NCBI GenBank assembly: GCA_027490665.1
Contig: JAIXXP010000138.1
Span: 1 to 36,924, forward strand
DNA length: 36,924 nt
Source of the DNA: Cryomorphaceae bacterium
Lineage (GTDB): Bacteria > Bacteroidota > Bacteroidia > Flavobacteriales_D > Crocinitomicaceae
Direction: 5' to 3'
The position numbers were made by a program, and so were the translations under genes. Below are positions 1 to 7,579 of this stretch, one piece after another (positions within the stretch are counted from its first letter, which is position 1; every line of letters begins with the position of its first letter). The notes beneath the pieces were generated by a model that saw only the letters and a list, made by a program, of their open reading frames with translations, had not been told where the DNA came from and made no database searches.

Positions 1-1
1 C

Positions 2-292
2 TATTACAAACTGAGCGTCGATGCCACAGTAAATTGCTTTATCAATATGTATTTTGACTTATGCGAAATTGAACGTCGTGCGTTTGACGCGAAGTGCAGA
101 AAAGTAGCATTCGAACCAGCGCAAATCGAAGAATGCTACAAAGAAGCACAACAAAATTTAGATGCAGTCTTGAATGCATATTTAACTCAGGTAGACCGCG
201 GTCAAAACCGCAAGGCCATGCTCAAGTGGTCTGCCTTTATTGTCGAGCAGCTCGGCATAGATAATGTGGCGTTGTTCTCTTTGTATGAATAA
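2..292 (+). CDS. C-terminal part of an unidentified protein (open at left edge)
   Basis: The frame is open from the first complete codon of the window and ends in TAA at 290-292, so the gene begins upstream; the ATG at 47 is internal to the open frame and need not be the start. The visible 96 residues are soluble, mostly helical in character, and rich in acidic and basic residues, with three cysteines (including in DLCEIE and IEECYKEA) and the terminus ALFSLYE. There is no signal peptide or membrane segment in the visible part. It converges on the permease gene ending at 325, leaving about 30 bases between them. I do not recognise the family. That the frame is coding is fairly secure from its amino-acid composition; the function is unknown. 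Confidence 0.6.
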   Translation, partial: YYKLSVDATVNCFINMYFDLCEIERRAFDAKCRKVAFEPAQIEECYKEAQQNLDAVLNAYLTQVDRGQNRKAMLKWSAFIVEQLGIDNVALFSLYE

Positions 293-324
293 GACCAGCC
301 AGTTTGAAAATGAACTGAAAAGTA

Positions 325-1458
325 TCAATTCCTGAACACCGACGCAGGCTCAAGTTTGGTGATGCGGCGAATGGCAAACAATGTTCCGGAAATGCTAATG
401 ACAGCCGTAATAACGAAAAAGCCAAATTTGATGGCTGGTGAGAACGTAAAAAGTGTGCCTGCATTGGCAATGCCGTTTCGGAAGCCTTCGATGAGCGCGT
501 ACCCTATGATAAAACCAACAATGGCGTAGAGTGTGGCTTGCATTAAAATGAGCTTTCTTATGTAGCCGTTGGTGGCGCCAATGGCTTTGAGCGTTCCGTA
601 GTCTTTGATACGGTCAATAGCGGCAGAGTAGAGGGTGAGCCCAATAATAATAAAGCCCGAAATGAGTGCAAAAATAATGAGCGTACCAAAAGAAAAAGCG
701 ATACCGCTCGACTTCAGTACGGTTAAAATCGTTTGGTTTTTAAACTCTACAGGCATCCAAGCTTTGACGCCCGGAATATTCGCATTGATCGATTTGACCA
801 CCTTTTCCATGTTTGCTGTGCGGTCTACCTCTACCAAAAAGGCCGAAGTTTTAGACGCCGAAACATTTCCCAAAAAACGCGCGCGGTCTATGGTGGTGTA
901 AGAAATGAGGCCTCCTCCAAAAGAACGGGCACCTTTCGTAAGGGCGGCAATGCGCACCTGCTTGTTATTGAGCTCGAAATAATCGCCTTTTTTAGGATTG
1001 CCGAGTGCTTTGGCATCGAAGAAATCTACCGATACCGCGCCGTCAGAAATGAGGTCTTGTGGGCCGCCATCGAAAAAAATACCTTGCTGAATACCGTTGA
1101 ATTCCGGAAGTTCTACCCCGACAATACTCAGGCCGGCAGCGGTGCCATCTGGGAAGCGTGCTGCTCCACTCGCTATGACAAACTGATGCGCTTTTTTGAT
1201 GTGTGGTAAGCTTTCCATTTCAAAACCCAAGCGCACGTCTATTGGCGCAAGCGCATTGACGTTTTCGGTTTTGTTGTCGGTAACCCAGATGTAGCCGTCA
1301 TTGACACGCACAAAATAGCACATGGCGTTGGTCAAGAAGGTAAAAATACCGGTTTGCTGCCCAACTAAAAAGATAGAGATGATGACGCCAAACAAGGCGC
1401 CAATACTTTTGGGCTTGTCGAATTTGATGAATTTAAGGGCGGTGCGCAACAATTGCAT
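325..1458 (-). CDS. ABC transporter permease, DevC/FtsX-like
   Basis: This is the membrane subunit of a tripartite exporter. At 377 residues it matches DevC/MacB-type permeases: one N-terminal membrane helix (about residues 17-45), a large periplasmic domain of about 200 residues, then three C-terminal helices (about 255-280, 300-330, 345-368) of the FtsX fold. The motif KDYGTLKAIGATNGYIRK, just after the second helix, is the typical cytoplasmic coupling segment of FtsX-like permeases. The terminus KLEPASVFRN is also typical (P-A-x-x-L/F-R). It is the last gene of a minus-strand operon; its ATG (1456-1458) lies two bases after the adaptor's stop. Family knowledge suggests export of a lipid, glycolipid or small molecule with an outer-membrane TolC-like protein that is not in this window. 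The substrate is not known. Confidence 0.88.
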   Translation of the reverse strand: MQLLRTALKFIKFDKPKSIGALFGVIISIFLVGQQTGIFTFLTNAMCYFVRVNDGYIWVTDNKTENVNALAPIDVRLGFEMESLPHIKKAHQFVIASGAARFPDGTAAGLSIVGVELPEFNGIQQGIFFDGGPQDLISDGAVSVDFFDAKALGNPKKGDYFELNNKQVRIAALTKGARSFGGGLISYTTIDRARFLGNVSASKTSAFLVEVDRTANMEKVVKSINANIPGVKAWMPVEFKNQTILTVLKSSGIAFSFGTLIIFALISGFIIIGLTLYSAAIDRIKDYGTLKAIGATNGYIRKLILMQATLYAIVGFIIGYALIEGFRNGIANAGTLFTFSPAIKFGFFVITAVISISGTLFAIRRITKLEPASVFRN

Positions 1459-1460
1459 GA

Positions 1461-2393
1461 CTACAGGCTAATGACGCATTCAACTCTACTTCCAATCAAA
1501 ACCGCTTCAGGTTGGTCTATGCGCACACGCACTTCGCGCACACGGCGGTCTTCGAGGTTGTCTGCGCGGTCGTTGAAGATCGATTTCTTTGAGAGAAACG
1601 GCGCGCAGTATACAACCGTTCCTGAACTGAGCTTTTCCTTTGTTCCTTGGATATTGATTTGAACGCGTTGCCCTTTCTTGACTTTCATGGCAAACAGTTC
1701 ATCTACTTCGGTGGTTGCGATGAGGTCACCGGCTGGCGCGAAATCGCCGAGTTTGGTACCAACACTGACCGCTTGTCCTAATTTGCTGTCCCAGCTCAAG
1801 ACCATGCCGTCGGCCGGCGCGTAAATGTTCTTCTTGTCCAGAAGCTTTTGAGAATAGTTGCGTTCTGTTTCCACCTCACCTAAGGTTGCTTTAGCCTCGG
1901 CTAAATCGGCTTTGGCAATATTGAGTTCTGCTTTCAAATTTTTGTAAGTGCTTTCGGAGTCAAATGCTGCTTTTTGTGTTCCCGCTTGTGCGGCAGCTAA
2001 GTTGCGGTCGCGTCCGCGTTCGATATCGGCAATACTGACTTTGAGTTCGATGGCTTCAATTTTGGCCTCGAGGCTTTTGATGCGCTGTTGACGCGTGAGC
2101 AATTTAGCCTCGCTTTGTTGCATTTGGGCTACATCCAGACTTTGATCAAGTGTGAGTAGGAGTGTGCCTTTTTTGACAAATACACCTTCCAAAACATGGA
2201 TTTTTGTGATTTTACCTGCGCTTTCAGCACCAAGTGGGCTAATTTTTGCAGCGGGCTCAATGCGCGCAATACCTATGATTTTGTCAATTTTGTCAACTTT
2301 ATATTTTTCGACTTTGACTTCTTTTTCGGCTTTGCCACCACAGGAATTGAGTGCTAAAAGCAGGAGGGCAGGGAGGAGGATTTTTGAATGCAT
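1461..2393 (-). CDS. HlyD-family membrane fusion lipoprotein (DevB-like adaptor)
   Basis: This is the periplasmic adaptor of the exporter. The N-terminus has a lipoprotein signal with lipobox ALNSC-G (Cys18), so it is predicted to be anchored by lipid rather than by a helix. After this come a beta-barrel/lipoyl half (GKITKIHVLEGVFVKKGTLL), a long alpha-helical hairpin (about residues 80-175) rich in Ala, Lys, Glu and Gln, and the returning lipoyl half (NIYAPADGMVLSWDSKLGQ, residues about 190-210). A beta domain follows. At 310 residues it is a usual DevB size. It sits one base after the ATPase stop and two bases before the permease start, so the three are surely co-translated. It should link the permease to an outer-membrane duct. 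Confidence 0.88.
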   Translation of the reverse strand: MHSKILLPALLLLALNSCGGKAEKEVKVEKYKVDKIDKIIGIARIEPAAKISPLGAESAGKITKIHVLEGVFVKKGTLLLTLDQSLDVAQMQQSEAKLLTRQQRIKSLEAKIEAIELKVSIADIERGRDRNLAAAQAGTQKAAFDSESTYKNLKAELNIAKADLAEAKATLGEVETERNYSQKLLDKKNIYAPADGMVLSWDSKLGQAVSVGTKLGDFAPAGDLIATTEVDELFAMKVKKGQRVQINIQGTKEKLSSGTVVYCAPFLSKKSIFNDRADNLEDRRVREVRVRIDQPEAVLIGSRVECVISL

Positions 2394-2394
2394 A

Positions 2395-3105
2395 TCAGTG
2401 AATGGATAATTTTTGAGAAAGGTCGGTTTTGGTTATTTCGGTGGCGCGGCCTGCTTCAACCTCGATGATGCGGTCTGCGTATTGAATGAGGCGAGGGTCG
2501 TGGGTTACGACACAAACAGCTTTTCCGCTGCGCGCGAGCTTCACAAGTTCTTGCATGACCGTAGAGATCGAATTGGCGTCTAGCGAAGCGGTGGGCTCAT
2601 CGCAGAGCACTAATTGCGGGTCTGTAACCAAAGCGCGTGCAATAGCCACGCGTTGTTGTTGGCCGCCAGAAAGTTGTTTAGGGAGGTTGCCTTTGCGGTC
2701 GAGCATGCCCACAAGTTCGAGCGCGTCGAGTGCTTTTTGCTTGGCAGCTGCTCTTGGCATTTTCTTGAGTTGCAAAGGCATCATGACGTTGTCGAGGGCA
2801 TTGAGTGGCGCAATGAGGTTGAAACTCTGAAAAACGAAGCCAATGGTGTGCAAGCGCAAAGCCGCGAGTTCTTTCTGATTGAGCTCATTGACGAACTGAT
2901 CCTTGACCCAAAGCTGACCATAAGAAGGGTAAATGACACAGCCAAGCAAGGAAAGCAAGGTGGTTTTGCCAGATCCGGATGGACCAATAATAAGTAACAA
3001 TTCGCCGGCTCTAATTTCTAAATCGACGGGTTGGAGCGCAACAATTGTTTGGTCGCCCACTTGGTATTCTTTGCCTACACCGGCGAGTTTGGCGATTGGA
3101 TTCAT
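2395..3105 (-). CDS. ABC transporter ATP-binding protein, LolD/DevA/MacB-like
   Basis: This ATPase energises the exporter. All nucleotide-binding motifs are present: Walker A GPSGSGKT (41-48), Q-loop VFQSFN (91-96), signature LSGGQ (145-149), Walker B LVLCDEP (165-171), D-loop SLD and H-loop VTHD (His202). The 236-residue length and LSGGQQQRVAIARAL are typical of the LolD/DevA/MacB/FtsE group that pairs with FtsX-like permeases. Its ATG overlaps the TGA of the preceding aldehyde dehydrogenase gene (ATGA at 3102-3105), and its own stop lies one base before the adaptor start. The dehydrogenase therefore belongs to the same transcript, although no functional link is visible in the sequence. Confidence 0.93.
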   Translation of the reverse strand: MNPIAKLAGVGKEYQVGDQTIVALQPVDLEIRAGELLLIIGPSGSGKTTLLSLLGCVIYPSYGQLWVKDQFVNELNQKELAALRLHTIGFVFQSFNLIAPLNALDNVMMPLQLKKMPRAAAKQKALDALELVGMLDRKGNLPKQLSGGQQQRVAIARALVTDPQLVLCDEPTASLDANSISTVMQELVKLARSGKAVCVVTHDPRLIQYADRIIEVEAGRATEITKTDLSQKLSIH

Positions 3106-4472
3106 GAGAATTTGAGTAAGCGTTTGATCCAGTCCATCTTGGTTTGTGTATAGGGCGGATATTTCAAAGGTACTTCAAATATGTTGGGTTTCTTGAAAAC
3201 AGACTTCAGATGTGAAAAAGTTGTAAATCCTGCCTTTCCATGGTAACTGCCGGTTCCGCTCTGCCCAACGCCGCCAAAAGGTAAATTCGGGTTGGTGATG
3301 TGCATAATGGCGTCATTGATACAGCCGCCCCCAAAAGACAAACGGTTGAGCCAAGCGTTTTGCTCTGTTTGCTCGTTGGAGAAAAGATACGCCGACAACG
3401 GTTTTTCGTGGTCTTGAATATAGCTCAGCACTTCATCAAAATGAGTGTAGCGGATCAAAGGAAGGATAGGTCCGAAGATTTCTTCTTGCATCACGGGGTC
3501 TTCTAAACTGATGTCTCTGAGGAGTGTGGGTTCTATGGTTCGGGTGTTTCGATCGACATTTCCTCCGTATGCAACTTTTTCTTTTTGAATGAGCTGCTCA
3601 AGGCGTTCTAAATTGCGTTCATTGATGATTTGAACATAATTTTTTGAAGATAATTGGTAGTTGTTGTTTACAATTGTAGACTTGAATAAAGCGATACTGT
3701 CTTCGTAAATAGAATCGTGTATAAAAACGTAGTCGGGCGCAATACAGGTTTGTCCGGCATTTAAGAACTTTGCCCAAACGAGGCGTTTGATTGCTACGGG
3801 TAGGTTGGCGCTTGGGGTTAAGATTGCAGGGCTCTTGCCACCGAGCTCAAGTGTAACGGGTGTAAGGTGCTTGGCAGCGGCTTGGTATACGATGCGACCA
3901 ACGGCCGGGCTGCCCGTAAAAAAGATTTTGTCAAAGCGCTCGGAAAGCAATGCGGTGGTTTCTGCTACGCCACCTTGTACTACTGTAAATAGTTTTGGAC
4001 TGAAATAAGCAGCTACGATTTCAGCCATGCATTGAGCGCTGTTTGCCGCAAGTTCGGAGGGTTTCAGAAAAACGGTATTGCCTGCTGCTAAGGCTGCAAT
4101 CACTGGTGCAAAAGACAACTGAATGGGGTAGTTCCAGGCGCCGATCACCAAACATTGCCCATATGGTTCTGCTATCGTGAAGGACTTTCCTGGCCAGTTG
4201 ACTAAATTGGTGCGCACCTTTTGGGGTTTGGTCCAGTTTTTCAAAGACCCTAATGCTTCGTCTATATCTTTGATCAAAATGGCCCATTCGGTCAGAAAAG
4301 CCTCGTGTTCGGACTTTCCAAAATCGGCTTGTACTGCAGCGTATAATTTGGCTTCGTTCTCTAATAGCATTTGCTTGAAGCTGCGCAGTGCAGTTTGCCT
4401 GGCGCTCAGGGGTTTTGTATGTTGGGCCTTGAAATATTGGCGTTGATTGGCAAGTAAGTCGGAGAAATGCAT
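3102..4472 (-). CDS. Aldehyde dehydrogenase, class 3 / fatty-aldehyde type
   Basis: This enzyme oxidises an aldehyde to a carboxylate with NAD(P)+. The 456-residue length and lack of an N-terminal extension match class 3 dehydrogenases. Visible landmarks are NYP (114-116, with the oxyanion Asn), the nucleotide site FTGSPAVG (185-192), the general-base Glu209 in LELGGKSP, the catalytic Cys243 in NAGQTCIAPDY, EEIFGPILP and the C-terminal PFGGVGQSGTGSYHGKAGF. The last 30 or so residues are polar, with no clear membrane helix. It is the first gene of the minus-strand operon; its stop overlaps the ATPase start by four bases. The substrate cannot be told from sequence; medium or long-chain aldehydes are usual for the group. 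Confidence 0.93.
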   Translation of the reverse strand: MHFSDLLANQRQYFKAQHTKPLSARQTALRSFKQMLLENEAKLYAAVQADFGKSEHEAFLTEWAILIKDIDEALGSLKNWTKPQKVRTNLVNWPGKSFTIAEPYGQCLVIGAWNYPIQLSFAPVIAALAAGNTVFLKPSELAANSAQCMAEIVAAYFSPKLFTVVQGGVAETTALLSERFDKIFFTGSPAVGRIVYQAAAKHLTPVTLELGGKSPAILTPSANLPVAIKRLVWAKFLNAGQTCIAPDYVFIHDSIYEDSIALFKSTIVNNNYQLSSKNYVQIINERNLERLEQLIQKEKVAYGGNVDRNTRTIEPTLLRDISLEDPVMQEEIFGPILPLIRYTHFDEVLSYIQDHEKPLSAYLFSNEQTEQNAWLNRLSFGGGCINDAIMHITNPNLPFGGVGQSGTGSYHGKAGFTTFSHLKSVFKKPNIFEVPLKYPPYTQTKMDWIKRLLKFS

Positions 4473-4529
4473 GGCTGTCAGTTTGAACTAAAGTTAAAAC
4501 ACCTCAAGAACAAAAGGGTTTAAATTTTA

Positions 4530-4537
4530 TATATTTG
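4530..4537 (+). promoter_or_regulatory. Candidate Bacteroidota -7 promoter box for the DoxX-like gene
   Basis: TATATTTG fits the Bacteroidota consensus TAnnTTTG and lies about 15 bases before the ATG at 4553, in the divergent intergenic space between the aldehyde dehydrogenase and the DoxX-like gene. I could not see a convincing TTTG box at the usual distance upstream, so this is a partial match only. Confidence 0.4.
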
Positions 4538-4552
4538 AACAAAAAATAATTT

Positions 4553-4918
4553 ATGAAAGCTACCAAAATCACCTACTGGGTCACTACCACAATTCTTTTT
4601 TTAATGGAAGGCCTCATGCCGGCACTTACTTCTCAATCCGAAATGGCTAAAGAGAGCATTGCTCATTTGGGTTACCCTCCTTATTTTGGTGTCGCACTTG
4701 CCATTTTTAAAGTGCTTGGTGCTCTTGTATTGATCATTCCGAAAATCCCTGCCAAAATCAAAGATTGGGCCTATGGTTGTTTTGCCATCGAATTTTTGTT
4801 TGCAGCCATTAGCCACGGTGCTGTAGACGGCATCAACGGCCAAACGTTCTTCCCTTTTGTTATTTTGGGCATTCTATTTTTATCTTACAACGCTTACCAC
4901 AAGCTACAGCAGCAATAA
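4553..4918 (+). CDS. DoxX-like small membrane protein
   Basis: This 121-residue protein has four predicted helices: about 5-23, 45-62, 72-90 and 98-113. The motif HLGYPPYFGVALAIFKVLGALVL, read in two parts (HLGYPPYF and IFKVLGALVLIIP), and the following KDWAYGCFAIEF are characteristic of the DoxX-like family (DoxX_2), common in Bacteroidota. Members sit in the inner membrane, and their role is poorly defined (often linked to redox or thiosulfate metabolism in the DoxX superfamily). It starts a plus-strand run; the next gene starts three bases after its stop, so the two are likely co-transcribed. Confidence 0.85.
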   Translation: MKATKITYWVTTTILFLMEGLMPALTSQSEMAKESIAHLGYPPYFGVALAIFKVLGALVLIIPKIPAKIKDWAYGCFAIEFLFAAISHGAVDGINGQTFFPFVILGILFLSYNAYHKLQQQ

Positions 4919-4921
4919 TTC

Positions 4922-5143
4922 ATGCAAGAACAACCCAACAATCCTCTGCACGGTGTCAAATTAGCCGACATGTTAGACGCCTTAGTAGAGAACTACGGTT
5001 GGGAGCACATGGCTTTCAAGGTCAATATCAATTGCTTTAAAATTGATCCATCGATAAAGTCGAGTTTGGTTTTTCTGCGCCGCACTGCCTGGGCTAGAAA
5101 CAAAGTGGAGGCGATGTATTTAGAAATGATGCGCAAGAAATGA
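4922..5143 (+). CDS. VF530-family DNA-binding protein (DUF2132)
   Basis: This is a short protein of 73 residues. It contains the family hallmarks NPLHGVKLADMLDALVENYGW near the N-terminus (seen as NPLHGVKLADML then YGWEHMAF), then INCFKIDPSIKSSLVFLRRTAWARNKVEAMYL. This matches the VF530 family, a small helical domain named after the Vibrio fischeri protein and proposed to bind DNA. The length is the usual one. It starts three bases after the DoxX-like stop, and its TGA overlaps a possible ATG of the next gene, so it lies mid-operon. No regulatory target can be inferred. Confidence 0.88.
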   Translation: MQEQPNNPLHGVKLADMLDALVENYGWEHMAFKVNINCFKIDPSIKSSLVFLRRTAWARNKVEAMYLEMMRKK

Positions 5144-5148
5144 CGGCA

Positions 5149-5736
5149 ATGAAAATAATCAACACCTTTTTTGTTGCCATCCTTCTGCTGTCCTTTCGTT
5201 CAGACAACCTGCCAACAGATTTTCAAGCACTTCTGACCCGCGCGCAAATGACTTTCGATGCGCCGCCTAAGCTTGTCATGCAAGAATGCATCGAGAACAG
5301 ACAGATGAACTACGAATACGCCCTCAAGCATCCCAAAAAGAAATTTGAAATTCGCTATGCCATTCGTCCGCTGGACATCCAAATTGAAAAGTACAAAGAA
5401 TGGGAAAAAAACAAAAAGCCTGGCGATATTTCCATCCACCCCAACAAGCTTTACAATCCCATGCTTCAGGCCACACTCCTGAACATCTCTGGCGGCCAAC
5501 TCCCCGATATCAACGCTTTCGGTAAAGCTGCGGTAGCCAAAGAATTCAACGCAGATTGGGGTGCAACTGCATTCGTCAGCCTCGACAAAGAATTTGGCCA
5601 AGACTACAAGTATTGCCTCGTCGTAGCCTTGCACAAAGACAACGTTGCAGACGCCTACATCTTCTATTTAGCCAACGACCGCAATGTGATTCTCAAAAAT
5701 ATGGAGACAGCATTCCATGCGTTGAGGTTTAAGTGA
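5149..5736 (+). CDS. Secreted protein of unknown function
   Basis: From the ATG at 5149 the protein starts MKIINTFFVAILLLSFRS, a plausible Sec signal peptide; an earlier ATG at 5140 overlaps the previous stop (ATGA) and would add three residues. The mature part of about 175 residues is rich in Lys, Asn and Tyr, with one Cys in the N-terminal third and one near TFGQDYKYCLVVAL in the C-terminal third. No domain was recognised. It is predicted to be periplasmic or exported. It follows the VF530 gene directly. Its 3' end (5710-5734) is 22/25 identical to the 3' end of the frameshifted gene at 6260-6284, a sign of local duplication. Coding is secure; function is unknown. Confidence 0.7.
   Translation: MKIINTFFVAILLLSFRSDNLPTDFQALLTRAQMTFDAPPKLVMQECIENRQMNYEYALKHPKKKFEIRYAIRPLDIQIEKYKEWEKNKKPGDISIHPNKLYNPMLQATLLNISGGQLPDINAFGKAAVAKEFNADWGATAFVSLDKEFGQDYKYCLVVALHKDNVADAYIFYLANDRNVILKNMETAFHALRFK
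5710..5734 (+). repeat. Gene 3' end repeated at 6260-6284
   Basis: The last 25 bases of the secreted-protein gene, encoding TAFHALRFK plus stop context, match 6260-6284 at 22 of 25 positions. In the second copy the corresponding frame reads TAFHP, stop, RLK, stop. Both copies are at gene ends, which points to a small duplication or gene conversion. Confidence 0.5.
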
Positions 5737-5750
5737 TTGAAATCAGCACC

Positions 5751-5777
5751 CTACAACCCCAACTTCTTTAATGTCCG
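5751..5777 (+). repeat. 27-bp direct repeat, copy 1
   Basis: The 27 bases starting CTACAACCCCAACTTC are repeated exactly at 7580-7606. On the minus strand both copies read RTLKKLGL followed by TAG, as if they were the 3' end of a lost convergent gene. The pair brackets the frameshifted gene and the AAA+/DUF4143 gene. Confidence 0.75.
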
Positions 5778-5784
5778 AACCAGA

Positions 5785-6274
5785 ATGAAACGCTACCACC
5801 TTCTATTCAATCCTGAAGACAAAAGCTTCGCGCTCAGCTTGGAAGTCAAGCCGGTGCCGTTTTTAGTGAAACTGGTCATCTTGTTGTTCGGAATAGCAGC
5901 GATCTTATTGCCCATCGTGTTTTTTGTCCTGCAAGCTAGTGGTTCAAAAATGGGCTTTGAAGTTCATTTTACTCACTTGTTAATTTTTGCCGTTCAGGTG
6001 GGTGTCGCCTATTTTTTACTTCGCCTTTACCTTTGGAATGCGTTCGGAACACTTTACTTACGCGAACAAGCAGCTCCAGCATTGGGTCAATTATAAGTGG
6101 TTTAGTCAGCAAAAGCACGCTATCGACTGTGCTGAATTTCCTGCTCTAAATTTTGAAAAGAGTCAAGACCAAGAACAGCGCCTTGTTTTCATTGCAGACA
6201 ATCAGACTATTCAGAGCACAATTAGCCTGACCACTGCTGATATCGAAAGTTTGAAAACTGCATTCCATCCGTAG
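5785..6274 (+). pseudogene. Frameshifted gene for a two-helix membrane protein
   Basis: The first frame runs from ATG 5785 (MKRYHLLFNP) through two membrane helices (about residues 27-51 and 64-84) and stops at 6096. The second frame, open to 6274, continues with KQLQHWVNYKWFSQQKHAID and a soluble tail rich in charged residues. The first frame reads LYLWNAFGT where the second enters at SEHFTYANKQ. Joining the frames near 6038-6050 by skipping one base (or restoring two) gives one protein of about 160 residues: helices followed by a soluble domain, a layout common in small Bacteroidota membrane proteins. It could be a genuine pseudogene or a sequencing error. The possible final codons after the TAG at 6272 would read RLK, suggesting a premature stop as well. 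Confidence 0.6.
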
Positions 6275-6284
6275 AGGTTAAAGT
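6260..6284 (+). repeat. Second copy of the 25-bp gene-end repeat
   Basis: This matches 5710-5734 at 22 of 25 positions. It spans the TAG that ends the frameshifted gene and the following stop codon at the end of the unit. In copy 1 the corresponding codon is a sense TTG. Confidence 0.5.
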
Positions 6285-6335
6285 AATATTTTCATCGAAA
6301 ATCAGATTCTTTTAACGGTCTCTAAGGGGTTTAAT

Positions 6336-6395
6336 TCACTTAATTCATGTAAAAAAAGTGAATGAACTCACTTAATTCATGTTAAATAAGTGAAT
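6336..6395 (+). promoter_or_regulatory. Two 28-bp palindromic repeats upstream of the AAA+ ATPase (putative operators)
   Basis: 6336-6363 and 6368-6395 are the same 28-bp unit (26/28 identical), each an imperfect inverted repeat with arms TTCACTT and AAGTGAA. Their starts are exactly 32 bases apart, about three helical turns, so bound proteins would face the same side of the DNA. A further half-site, TTAAGTGAA, lies at 6419-6427. Position just before the promoter box at 6405 and the ATG at 6440 suggests control of the ATPase gene. No regulator is encoded next to it. Confidence 0.55.
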
Positions 6396-6404
6396 AGGAA
6401 TGCT

Positions 6405-6412
6405 TATTTTTG
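6405..6412 (+). promoter_or_regulatory. Candidate -7 promoter box for the AAA+ ATPase gene
   Basis: TATTTTTG fits TAnnTTTG and lies 27 bases before the ATG at 6440, directly after the twin palindromes. No clear -33 TTTG box is seen, so support is partial. Confidence 0.4.
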
Positions 6413-6439
6413 TAGTAAATTAAGTGAAAACAGACATTA

Positions 6440-7576
6440 ATGAACTATTTAGTCCGTAAGATAGAAGAAGACTTTGAGCAGTATTTACAGCCCAATAAGG
6501 TCTTGATTTTACTTGGTGCAAGACGTGTCGGAAAAACTGAGCTATTGAAAAAAAGACTTTCTTCCATGGAAGAGAAGCACTTACTTCTCAATGGTGAAGA
6601 CGCCATAACGGCCTCTATACTTTCCAATCGTTCCATCGAAAACTATAAGCGACTCTTGGGCGATACCAAATTATTGGTTATCGATGAAGCGCAAACAGTG
6701 CCAGAAATCGGTTTGATTTTAAAGCTTATAGTTGATGAAATTAAGGGAATTAAAATTATAGCAACAGGTTCTTCAGTTTTTGATCTAGAGAATGAATTAG
6801 GCGAACCTCTTACAGGTCGTGCTAATGCAGTAAAGCTGTTTCCTTTATCTCAGATGGAATTCTCTGAACAAGAAAGTTTAATCGAGACCAAAGGAAAGTT
6901 GGAGGAGCGAATGGTACTAGGAGCCTACCCTGAGCTTTTACAATACGCAAAATGGGATGAAAAGGTAAGATACCTTCAACAGCTTGTCAATTCTTATTTA
7001 ACTCGAGACATTCTTTCATTTGAGAAACTTAAAAAGCCAGATAAAATTATTAGTTTGCTTCGTCTGATTGCCTTTCAAATAGGGGGGGAGGTTTCTTTAC
7101 CTGAGCTTGGTCGTCAGTTAGGCCTTGATAAAAATACAGTTGAACGATATTTGGACTTGTTAACCAAGGTATTTGTTCTTTACAAAGTTGATGCCTACAG
7201 CAGGAATCCGAGAAAAGAAATATCGAAATCGTCAAGATGGTATTTCTATGATAATGGTATCCGAAATGCGCTTATTGCCAATGTAAATACCTTGGCTTTT
7301 CGAGATGATACAGGTCAGCTTTGGGAAAATTATTTAATTTCTGAACGTTTGAAGTACCAGGCCTATAACAATATGTTGGTCAACAACTTCTTTTGGAGAA
7401 CATACCGAAAACAAGAGATTGACTGGGTAGAGGAGCGCGGTGGAAAAATCTATGGTTACGAATTTAAGTGGAATCTAAAGAAAATAAAGGGGGCACCATC
7501 AACTTGGAAGGAGTTATATCCAGATGCTGAATTTATCACAATCCATCAAGACAATTATTTGGATTTCATTACATAA
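6440..7576 (+). CDS. AAA+ ATPase with DUF4143 domain
   Basis: This protein of 378 residues has the typical length and layout of the family. An N-terminal AAA_14 ATPase carries Walker A GARRVGKT (26-33), Walker B LLVIDEAQ (78-85, Asp82/Glu83) and sensor ATGSS (108-112). LTGRANAVKLFPLS (124-137) is the usual arginine-containing motif. A winged-helix segment follows at about 216-242 (SLPELGRQLGLDKNTVERYL). The C-terminal DUF4143 part contains EIDW (326-329) and EFKW (341-344), the spacing of a PD-(D/E)XK-like core. The family is widespread in bacteria and archaea, often on mobile or patchily distributed segments, with no settled function. Local repeats suggest that the gene and its palindromic control region were inserted between a gene end and the 27-bp repeat at 7580. 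Confidence 0.9.
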   Translation: MNYLVRKIEEDFEQYLQPNKVLILLGARRVGKTELLKKRLSSMEEKHLLLNGEDAITASILSNRSIENYKRLLGDTKLLVIDEAQTVPEIGLILKLIVDEIKGIKIIATGSSVFDLENELGEPLTGRANAVKLFPLSQMEFSEQESLIETKGKLEERMVLGAYPELLQYAKWDEKVRYLQQLVNSYLTRDILSFEKLKKPDKIISLLRLIAFQIGGEVSLPELGRQLGLDKNTVERYLDLLTKVFVLYKVDAYSRNPRKEISKSSRWYFYDNGIRNALIANVNTLAFRDDTGQLWENYLISERLKYQAYNNMLVNNFFWRTYRKQEIDWVEERGGKIYGYEFKWNLKKIKGAPSTWKELYPDAEFITIHQDNYLDFIT

Positions 7577-7579
7577 TTT

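Noticed and set aside
635-1209. Plus-strand open frames opposite the permease gene
   Set aside because: They are antisense to a gene with clear family motifs and have no recognisable domain. The same applies to plus-strand frames opposite the ATPase and dehydrogenase genes.
7082-7088. G7 tract in the DUF4143 gene as a phase-variation site
   Set aside because: The frame is continuous and family motifs follow in frame on both sides; a single tract without alternative frame evidence is not enough.
6440-7576. DUF4143 ATPase as a toxin-antitoxin component
   Set aside because: No small partner gene adjoins it; toxins or antitoxins are not established for the family.
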